Under the pieces are notes generated by a model, which was given only the letters and a program-made list of their open reading frames with translations, ran no database searches and was not told the origin of the DNA. A DNA stretch of 56,281 bases, taken from NCBI RefSeq assembly GCF_000241465.1, contig NZ_JH584235.1:3243007-3299287 (forward strand), read 5' to 3'. The DNA comes from Sphingomonas echinoides ATCC 14820 (GTDB taxonomy: Bacteria > Pseudomonadota > Alphaproteobacteria > Sphingomonadales > Sphingomonadaceae). Shown in pieces: positions 25,685-32,148 of the stretch (the first letter of the stretch is position 1; each line of letters starts with the position of its first letter). Both the position numbers and the translations under genes were made by a program.

Positions 25685-26083
25685 ATGTTGAGGATCACTT
25701 TGCGCGATGGCGAGAAGGCCATTTTGAACGGTGCGGTCATCAGCGCCGTCGGGCGAACACAGTTGCGCGTCGAAAACACGGTGTCGATTCTGCGCGGTCG
25801 TGAAGTCATGCGGCCGGAAGAGGCCACGACTCCGGCACGCCAACTCTATTTTTCCTGTATGCTGGCGTATATCGACCCCGACGGGCGCGAGAAGCACCAG
25901 GAAGCAACCTTGGTTGCGTTGCGCGACTTGCTCAATCCCGGCGCTCCCGATGCGGTGAAGCAGGCGTGTGTCCGCTTCGCCAACGAAATCGCCCGGGGAG
26001 AATTCTATCGCGCGCTGGCCCCGGCGCGGGATCTGATTGCGCTGGAGACGCCTGCAGGGTCTTCCGAAACCGCAGCGGCCTGA
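25685..26083 (+). CDS. flbT: Flagellin post-transcriptional regulator FlbT
   Basis: 132 aa. The N-terminal half is diagnostic: LRITLRDGEKAILNGAVISA, LRVENTVSILRGREVM, then ATTPARQLYFSCMLAYIDPD. In Caulobacter FlbT binds the flagellin mRNA leader and promotes its decay until the hook is complete. The acidic/Ala C-terminus (SSETAAA) is unstructured. AGAGGACG is a modest ribosome-binding site. It heads flbT-fliI-fliJ-transglycosylase, 7 bases before fliI, and diverges from flgE. No flaF is visible in this window. Confidence 0.93.
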   Translation: MLRITLRDGEKAILNGAVISAVGRTQLRVENTVSILRGREVMRPEEATTPARQLYFSCMLAYIDPDGREKHQEATLVALRDLLNPGAPDAVKQACVRFANEIARGEFYRALAPARDLIALETPAGSSETAAA

Positions 26084-26090
26084 GCGGGCC

Positions 26091-27410
26091 ATGCCGACGC
26101 TGGCCGGCGCTGCGCGGGCAATCCGCGCGCTATCGCCCGATACCCGCTTTGGACGTGTGGTCGCGGTGCGCGGTGCCTTGATTGAGGTCGAAGGCTTGGT
26201 TGGTGCGGCGCATATTGGCAGCCGTATCCGTATCGCCGGGGGCGAGATTGAGGCCGAGGTGACCGCGCTCGACCGCGGCATTGCGCTGTGCCTTCCCTTT
26301 ACCGATCCGCAGGGCGTCGGCCTGGGCATGCGCGCCGATCTGACGGCGGGCGAGGTTTCGATCCGGCCCGGCGCGGGCTGGCTGGGGCGGATGGTCGATG
26401 GGCTCGGCCGCCCGATTGATGGGCTCGGCCCGCTTCCGCTCGGCCCCGATCCGCGCCCGATCAAAGCCACGCCGCCGCCCGCCGCTGATCGTGCGCGGGT
26501 TGGCCACCGCGTCGAGACGGGGGTGCGCGTGCTCGATCTGTTTGCCCCCTTATGTGAGGGGCAGCGCCTTGGCCTGTTCGCCGGCTCTGGCGTCGGGAAA
26601 TCGGTGCTGCTCTCGATGCTGGCACGCTGGACCGAATGCGACGTCGCGGTGATCGGGCTGGTCGGCGAGCGCGGTCGCGAAGTGCAGGAATTCGTCGAGG
26701 ACGATCTCGGCGCGGAAGGACTGGCGCGCAGTGTCGTCGTCGTCGCGACCTCCGATGCGCCGGCGCTGATGCGGCGGCAGGCGGCGTGGACGACGCTCGC
26801 CATTGCCGAGCATTTTCGCGATCAGGGGCTGAACGTGCTGTGCCTGATGGACTCGGTCACGCGCTTTGCGATGGCGCAGCGCGAAATCGGGCTGGCGTCG
26901 GGCGAGCCGCCCGCGACCAAGGGGTATACGCCGACGGTGTTTGCGGAACTGCCGCGCTTGCTCGAACGGGCAGGGCCGGGCTTGCCCGGGCAGGGCTCGA
27001 TCACCGGGCTGTTCACCGTGCTGGTGGACGGCGATGACCATAATGAGCCGGTCGCCGATGCCGTGCGCGGGATTCTTGACGGCCATGTCGTGATGAGCCG
27101 CAAGATCGCAGAACGCGGACGCTATCCCGCGATCGACGTCCTGAAATCGGTGTCGCGCACCTTGCCGCACTGCCTGAGCGACAGCGAGAACGCGACCAGG
27201 CTCGGCGCGCGCGCGTTGCTGTCCACTTATGCCGATATGGAGGAGCTCGTCCGGCTTGGTGCCTATAAGGCCGGGTCGAGCGCCGAGATCGATCGCGCCG
27301 TGGCGATCGCGCCACAAATCGAAGCGATGTTGCGCCAGGGCAAGGACGACCAGGGCGATTGCGCCGCCGGCTTCGCTGCGCTGGCCGCGATGCTGGAGCA
27401 AGCCGCATGA
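26091..27410 (+). CDS. fliI: Flagellum-specific ATPase FliI
   Basis: Cytosolic ATPase that energises loading of flagellar export substrates. 439 aa with beta-barrel N-domain, Walker A GSGVGKS at 165-171, VGERGREVQEF, the Walker B-like VLCLMDSVTRFA and GSITGLFTVLVDGDDHNEP. I use the ATG at 26091 where the homology starts; the same frame is open upstream only as a flbT shadow. Overlaps fliJ (ATGA). Confidence 0.96.
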   Translation: MPTLAGAARAIRALSPDTRFGRVVAVRGALIEVEGLVGAAHIGSRIRIAGGEIEAEVTALDRGIALCLPFTDPQGVGLGMRADLTAGEVSIRPGAGWLGRMVDGLGRPIDGLGPLPLGPDPRPIKATPPPAADRARVGHRVETGVRVLDLFAPLCEGQRLGLFAGSGVGKSVLLSMLARWTECDVAVIGLVGERGREVQEFVEDDLGAEGLARSVVVVATSDAPALMRRQAAWTTLAIAEHFRDQGLNVLCLMDSVTRFAMAQREIGLASGEPPATKGYTPTVFAELPRLLERAGPGLPGQGSITGLFTVLVDGDDHNEPVADAVRGILDGHVVMSRKIAERGRYPAIDVLKSVSRTLPHCLSDSENATRLGARALLSTYADMEELVRLGAYKAGSSAEIDRAVAIAPQIEAMLRQGKDDQGDCAAGFAALAAMLEQAA

Positions 27411-27829
27411 GAACGCCGTTCGATACCGCGCAGCGCGTACAGCAGCGCGCGGTCGAGACCGTCCGGGTCGCGATCAGCGTAGAGGTGGAATATCACAGCC
27501 GGATCGAACGCGAATCGGACGCGCTGGTTCAGTCGATCGCGCGCGAGCGCGCGGTCGGGCAAGCGGCCGGTTGGCTCACCACCGATGCGTGGCTGGCCCG
27601 CATGCGCGCCGAACGCGAGCGACTGGAGCACGAAGCCCGTAGTGTCGAAGCGCGCCTTGCCACGCTTCGCGGGCAAGCCGCCGAAGCCTATGGATCGATG
27701 CGCGTTATTGACGGCGCGGTGGAGCGTCATCGCGACGAACTGGTGCGGACCGAAGAGGCCAGTGAACAGGGGCGGCTGGATGACATCGCGGCCGCGCGCC
27801 TGGCGCGCAGCAGGGTGGCACGGCGATGA
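27407..27829 (+). CDS. fliJ: FliJ-like flagellar export chaperone
   Basis: 140 aa, nearly all helix and strongly charged, the expected antiparallel coiled coil of FliJ (for example IERESDALVQSIARERAVGQ, RAERERLEHEARSVEARLAT, RHRDELVRTEEASEQGRLDD, ending in a basic RLARSRVARR). FliJ links FliI to FlhA in the export gate. The family is poorly conserved, so the call rests on shape plus its place after fliI. ATGA overlaps on both sides. Confidence 0.8.
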   Translation: MRTPFDTAQRVQQRAVETVRVAISVEVEYHSRIERESDALVQSIARERAVGQAAGWLTTDAWLARMRAERERLEHEARSVEARLATLRGQAAEAYGSMRVIDGAVERHRDELVRTEEASEQGRLDDIAAARLARSRVARR

Positions 27830-28803
27830 TCGATCGAGCGGCCCTTGTGGCGATGACGCCGACCCAGCGCGCGCATGTGATCTACAGCACTGCCCAGACC
27901 GAGCTCGCCAATAGCTTGTGGCGCGCTGCGCTCGGCGACGGCGGTGCCCCGGACCGTACCGCTGCCGACCCAGGATTGACGCGCAGCGACATGGATGCGC
28001 TGCTGAAAATGCTGGCACCACAGGAGAATGCGCCCGAGGACGCGCCTCTAAAAACGGTGCCGTGTCCGTGCGACGATCCGGCGACGGCGGTGCCGTCTAC
28101 ATCGGCCGCGGCTTTGTCCCCTTCGGGCGCGGTCGACGCTTCGGCCGCCCTTGGCCCGGATGGGGGACTCGGCCCCAATGCGCGCTTCCGCGCGGCTTTG
28201 TGCGAAGCGGCGCAACGTACCGGCATTCCCGCGACGGCGCTCGCGACGATTGTCGATGCCGAGGCGGCCAAGAGCCGTGATGGCAGCTGGAATTGCCACT
28301 CGCGCAATCCGCGGTCGAGCGCGGCCGGGCTCGGCCAGTTTCTTAACGCGACGTGGGAAGGTCTTGCCGAAACGCCGGGGACGGCGCTGAACGCCACAGC
28401 GCATGCGAAGGGCTGGCTCAATTCGGACGGCAAGGTCAGCGGCGCGGCGCGCGGTGCCTTGCTTGCCTTGCGCTATGATCCGACGACCGCGATTGACGGC
28501 ATTGCCGATTATGCCCGGCAAAACCTGTCGCAGCTACAAAAACGGGGCATCAGCACCGACGACAGCGTCAAGACCACCGCGCGCGCTGCCTATCTCGCGC
28601 ATCATCTCGGTTTGGGAGATGCGGTGCGGTTTCTCAAAGGCGGGATCTTGCCCGCGCGGGCGCATGTGTTGCTACGCGCACAAGTTGGCGCGGCCGACGC
28701 CGAAAAGCGGATCGCGCAGGCCGGTGACCCGACGCGGGCCCATCAGCAGTGGTTGCTTGCCTACATCGATCGCCGGATTCAGCCCGCCAATTTCGCGATT
28801 TGA
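27826..28803 (+). CDS. Lytic-transglycosylase-like protein of the flagellar operon
   Basis: 325 aa. After a helical N-terminus and a Pro/Ala-rich linker (75-115) comes an SLT-like domain: ALATIVDAEAAK with the probable catalytic Glu146, then SSAAGLGQFLNATW (164-177), which corresponds to the AxGLxQ motif of Slt enzymes. There is no signal peptide, so it may be exported through the flagellar gate like FlgJ. Starts by ATGA overlap with fliJ. It probably opens peptidoglycan for the rod; rod-cap activity is not visible. Confidence 0.75.
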   Translation: MIDRAALVAMTPTQRAHVIYSTAQTELANSLWRAALGDGGAPDRTAADPGLTRSDMDALLKMLAPQENAPEDAPLKTVPCPCDDPATAVPSTSAAALSPSGAVDASAALGPDGGLGPNARFRAALCEAAQRTGIPATALATIVDAEAAKSRDGSWNCHSRNPRSSAAGLGQFLNATWEGLAETPGTALNATAHAKGWLNSDGKVSGAARGALLALRYDPTTAIDGIADYARQNLSQLQKRGISTDDSVKTTARAAYLAHHLGLGDAVRFLKGGILPARAHVLLRAQVGAADAEKRIAQAGDPTRAHQQWLLAYIDRRIQPANFAI

Positions 28804-29048
28804 GCGGCCACGCCGCGCAATTGCCGATTCTTCGCCCTTGCAATCCAATATCATCCAATATATGTATTGTGATAGCGATGCTCGAGTAAGTCACTATAAA
28901 AACGTATATTATCTAGAATCAGGCCGCACTGCGACGCAGTCGATGTAGATATACGTATAGGATCGTTTCCTCCTTGTTAGGATTTTTCCGCGACACCGGT
29001 TTCCAGAGCGAAGGGCAGTAGGGGCTGCCCACTTATTGGGGAAAATCG
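28804..29048 (+). promoter_or_regulatory. AT-rich leader of the sigma-like gene
   Basis: A 245-bp gap much richer in A/T than its surroundings. It holds ATCCAATAT twice (28845 and 28854), CTATAAAAACG (28894) as a possible -10, an ATCCTATA on the minus strand near 28950-28957 and GGGCAG-N6-CTGCCC (29013-29030), a hairpin 18 bases before the start codon at 29049. Which of these starts transcription is not clear. Confidence 0.4.
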
Positions 29049-30146
29049 ATGTCGAAGACCACAGCAGCACTCGAAGCCGCAGTCGCCACTATCATCGAGA
29101 ACACACCGCGCGACGCCAAGCAGACCGCCCGCCAGCGCGTTGCCGTCGATCGCGCCTTTGCAAATATCCTGAAGCTGATCGCGCCGCGCATCCGCCACTT
29201 CATCCGCCAATATGGCCTGGCCGCACATTGGGATGATGCCGAGCAGTGCTGTGCGATCGCGGTGCATCGCGCCATCGAAGCCTATGATCCGACCAAGGCG
29301 CAATTCACCACCTTCGTGAATTGGCAAATCCGTGGCGAGCTGCAGAGCCTGCGCTTCCGCATGATGGCCGATCAGCGCCCCTCGGCGCGCAAGGTTGGCG
29401 CAATGACCGTGTCGCTCGATGCGCTGACGGCCCGTTCCGAGAATGAAGACGGCGCGGTCGAAGTGACCATTGAGGACGAATTCGCGCTTGAACAGACCGA
29501 GGCCTGTGCGTCGAACTATCTCGCCGAATCCGCGATGAACGCGCTGATCGACGCCTATGTCGACCATCTGCGCCAGGTGTCGCTCGATCAAATGCGCCGC
29601 CGCCCGCGTGCCAAGCGCGCCACGCCCGTCCGTATCGACGGCGCGCCGCGCTTCAAGACCGCCACGCACGGGATTGATCCCGAGCAGCTCGACAAGCTGG
29701 AAGAAAAGTTGGCCCGCGACCGTGAAATCGTCGCGCGGCGTATCTTCGAGACCGCCACGCTGGACGATCTCGCAAACGAGACCGGTGTCACCAAGGAACG
29801 CGTGCGCCAGATCACCAAATCGGCGGCGCGGACGATCGTCGAACTCACTGCGCGCGACCCGCGCTTCGCGTTGATGACCGAAGGACTGCGCCAGCGCCAC
29901 GCCGCGCCAGCTCCGCGCAAGCCAAAATCGCCGCCGCCGCTGCGCACTGCGCCTGTGTCGCTGCTGCCCGATCCCTCGGCTCCGCACAACCGGCTGGTAC
30001 AGGTCACGGCGTTCGACACGATACAGGCCGCCGATGCGGCAAGCGGCCGGATCGCACCAACGAGCCGGGCATCGTTGCCTGAGCCGTTTTCCATCCACCT
30101 CGCGGCCGAGGATGCCCCCGTGCACGGGTCGCGCACGACCCACTGA
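29049..30146 (+). CDS. Sigma-70-like regulator next to the flagellar cluster
   Basis: 365 aa. Residues 45-107 resemble sigma region 2: WDDAEQCCAIAVHRAIEAYD then FTTFVNWQIRGELQSLRFRM. Residues 223-268 resemble region 4 with helix-turn-helix TLDDLANETGVTKERVRQIT. Between lies about 110 residues without a clear region 3; after 270 the chain is a Pro/Ser-rich tail without homology. It therefore looks like a divergent alternative sigma factor or a sigma-like DNA-binding protein rather than RpoD or a normal FliA. GGGGAA stands before the ATG. It follows directly after the flagellar operon in the same direction, so control of flagellar genes is a reasonable inference. Confidence 0.72.
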   Translation: MSKTTAALEAAVATIIENTPRDAKQTARQRVAVDRAFANILKLIAPRIRHFIRQYGLAAHWDDAEQCCAIAVHRAIEAYDPTKAQFTTFVNWQIRGELQSLRFRMMADQRPSARKVGAMTVSLDALTARSENEDGAVEVTIEDEFALEQTEACASNYLAESAMNALIDAYVDHLRQVSLDQMRRRPRAKRATPVRIDGAPRFKTATHGIDPEQLDKLEEKLARDREIVARRIFETATLDDLANETGVTKERVRQITKSAARTIVELTARDPRFALMTEGLRQRHAAPAPRKPKSPPPLRTAPVSLLPDPSAPHNRLVQVTAFDTIQAADAASGRIAPTSRASLPEPFSIHLAAEDAPVHGSRTTH

Positions 30147-30162
30147 GCGTGATTTCACCCGG

Positions 30163-30178
30163 TGGCACCGCACACGCT
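30163..30178 (+). promoter_or_regulatory. Possible sigma-54 promoter
   Basis: TGGCACCGCACACGCT has the GG-N10-GC spacing of -24/-12 promoters and a perfect TGGCAC; the -12 half is ACGC, not TTGC. It lies 43 bases before the ATG at 30221. It is a single match in GC-rich sequence, so the call is tentative. Confidence 0.3.
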
Positions 30179-30220
30179 GGTGCTCGGATGGTCCTCTGAT
30201 CAAAAACGATTGGCACAACC

Positions 30221-30733
30221 ATGCACACCAACCTTCAGAACATCCGCGTTGAATGGTTGCAGCGTCCGCTTCCTCGGCCCAATCGCCGCCTCACGGCCCT
30301 TGCGACGCGGCTCGCCCGTTGTGCGGGGGCGTTGATGCAGATTGGCAACCAGACCGCGCTGATCGGCGTTACAGCAGAACGGGGTATCCTTCGCCTGACC
30401 TGCTGGAATCATCGGATGGACGTGTGGGCGGAGCTGACCGCCGGCGCACCGGCCTTCGCGCCGACGTCGTCCCTGGAGGGCGCATTGCAGCGCGCCGGTG
30501 CGGCGTTGCTCGACTATTTCGCGGGGCGGTGGCCCGATGGTGCCAGTCCGCCTTGCCTGGGGGTGGTCACCGACGGCATCGGGGTCGCGTTTTCGCCAAG
30601 CTACCCTGCACCCTGCGTGCCCGGCTGGTTGGAGTTGCACGGTAGTGGCCGTGTCGCCGCTGTGACGATTTTGCCTTTTGCCGATGGTGGCCTCTTTGGC
30701 CAAGACACCCAGGCTGGCCACCGCCTGCACTGA
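30221..30733 (+). CDS. Hypothetical protein
   Basis: 170 aa, cytosolic, without signal or membrane segment. It contains an alternating beta-rich core (ALIGVTAERGILRLTCW, CLGVVTDGIGVAFSPSY, WLELHGSGRVAAVTILPF) and a basic N-terminus (RPLPRPNRRLTALATRLARC). There is no strong ribosome-binding site. It lies between the sigma-like and the double-HTH gene in the same direction, 74 bases after the former. No family recognised; a regulatory or accessory role is only suggested by the neighbours. Confidence 0.55.
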   Translation: MHTNLQNIRVEWLQRPLPRPNRRLTALATRLARCAGALMQIGNQTALIGVTAERGILRLTCWNHRMDVWAELTAGAPAFAPTSSLEGALQRAGAALLDYFAGRWPDGASPPCLGVVTDGIGVAFSPSYPAPCVPGWLELHGSGRVAAVTILPFADGGLFGQDTQAGHRLH

Positions 30734-30760
30734 GATGCGCCCTTCGATTTCGCGACCGCG

Positions 30761-30789
30761 TTGACCGCCCCGCTCGCCCTGCCTACAAG
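30761..30789 (+). promoter_or_regulatory. Sigma-70-type promoter of the double-HTH gene
   Basis: TTGACC (30761-30766) and TACAAG (30784-30789) are separated by 17 bases, and the ATG at 30835 follows about 45 bases later. This housekeeping-like promoter differs from the flagellar C-TATAA elements. Confidence 0.5.
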
Positions 30790-30834
30790 CGCGCGCAAGG
30801 ATAGCCAGGGCAGTGGATTCCGGCGGAGCGAGCA

Positions 30835-31995
30835 ATGGAATCAACGATCGGCCGGTCAACACAGAGCGAAGCAAAAGTCGGCCAGCGCGATCTGACCGAA
30901 ATCCCGATCGATCCTTTTCGTAATATCGTGTTTCCCAACCGGCTGCGGGAGAAGCGTCGCGCCGCCGGCTTTATGAAATTGCTGCGCTTTGCCGCAGTTT
31001 TACCCGAAATCCCCTATATCCGACTGTCCAAGATCGAACGCGGCGAAGTGGTTGCGCGGACGGACGAACTCGGTCGCATTGCAACCGCACTTGGCATCGC
31101 CCCGAGCGACTTGCTGATCGACATTGACGATCCCGGCTTCGATCTCGCCGAATGGGCGCAACCCTTTGCCGACGGCAAGCCGATCGACGACGATGAGGAA
31201 CGCTTCGCTTTGCTGCTGGCGGCGGCGGTGCGGGCGCGACGGTCGCTCGACGCGGACCTCACTATCGCCGATGTAGAGCAGCGTTTCGGGCTGGCGCAAG
31301 TCAATCTGTCTCGGGTCGAAAACGCGGCAAAGCCGTGGCCGCGCTGGAACGCTGCGGTACAGTCGGCGCTTTTGCGGTTGTTTGGCGTCGCGGATGAAGC
31401 GGCACTCCGGCACAACGTCTTGGCCGCCTATCAGGATGGCAGCCTGGCACCGTTTCTCGAAAATGTCGTCGACCCCGCGCATCGATGGTCGCGGAGCCGG
31501 AGCCGAATTGCGAGCCTGGCGCGGGAGCTGAACGGGCTATCTGCCGCGCAACCCTCGTCCGAGGCCCGACCGCTTCCCAACAAGCGGGACGCGCATGACG
31601 AGCGTGCGCTGCTCAAGCCGTCGCCCGCCCCACGCGCGCGCGCGCTGACGGTCTATGGTGCGCCTTTGCCCGACGGGTTGATCGATTTCGTCAACACCGG
31701 CGGCACGATCGACGCGCCGCGCGACGTCAGCGACGCGGCGTTCGGGCTCCGGGTAGGGCGCGCGACGCTGGGCGGCGGTTTGCCGGGGCACGCGATCGTG
31801 GTGGTCGATCCCGGCCGCTATCCGGTCGCAGGGGGATTGGCAGCGGTGCGAGAGGGGACCGCCTGGCGTGTCGTCGCCGTAACGATCGATCGCGATGGCG
31901 TGCTCGGCGGCTACAGCGTCAATCCTGCGCGCGAAGTGCCGATCGACGGTCGCGATGCGACCGAAGTCGCAGCGGTGGTCGCCGCACTTTTCTAA
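30835..31995 (+). CDS. Double helix-turn-helix protein with degenerate S24-like C-terminus
   Basis: 386 aa DNA-binding protein. An XRE-type HTH covers about 34-97 (NRLREKRRAAGF, IRLSKIERGEVVARTDELGR, IATALGIAP). A second HTH-like unit covers about 122-190 (LTIADVEQRFGLAQVNLSRV). After a Pro/Ser/Arg linker the C-terminus (273-372) has the run of a LexA/CI-type domain (GHAIVVVDPGRYPVAGGLAA, AWRVVAVTIDRDGVL). The catalytic Ser position reads GRATL with Ala310, and no Lys stands about 37 residues later, so self-cleavage is not expected. GGAGCGAGCA precedes the ATG. A regulator by architecture; its target is unknown. Confidence 0.7.
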   Translation: MESTIGRSTQSEAKVGQRDLTEIPIDPFRNIVFPNRLREKRRAAGFMKLLRFAAVLPEIPYIRLSKIERGEVVARTDELGRIATALGIAPSDLLIDIDDPGFDLAEWAQPFADGKPIDDDEERFALLLAAAVRARRSLDADLTIADVEQRFGLAQVNLSRVENAAKPWPRWNAAVQSALLRLFGVADEAALRHNVLAAYQDGSLAPFLENVVDPAHRWSRSRSRIASLARELNGLSAAQPSSEARPLPNKRDAHDERALLKPSPAPRARALTVYGAPLPDGLIDFVNTGGTIDAPRDVSDAAFGLRVGRATLGGGLPGHAIVVVDPGRYPVAGGLAAVREGTAWRVVAVTIDRDGVLGGYSVNPAREVPIDGRDATEVAAVVAALF

Positions 31996-32091
31996 ATTCT
32001 ACCGCGCCGACGGCGTTTACGCCTGCGGCGCGCCCGATGTCGCGTCTGCCCGGCCGCGCGCGGAGCCGTGCGGCAGCAAGCGTTTTTGACA

Positions 32092-32128
32092 AAGAAAAAC
32101 CCGGCCCGAGCGATGCTCGGGCCGGGTC
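32092..32128 (-). terminator. Rho-independent terminator of the TonB-dependent receptor gene
   Basis: On the minus strand a GC-rich stem with arms CCCGGCCCGAGC and GCTCGGGCCGGG is followed by TTTTTCTTTG. It lies about 20 bases after the receptor stop codon at 32149. It also separates the receptor from the convergent HTH gene. Confidence 0.9.
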
Positions 32129-32148
32129 TTATCCGTCGTTAGAGCAGA

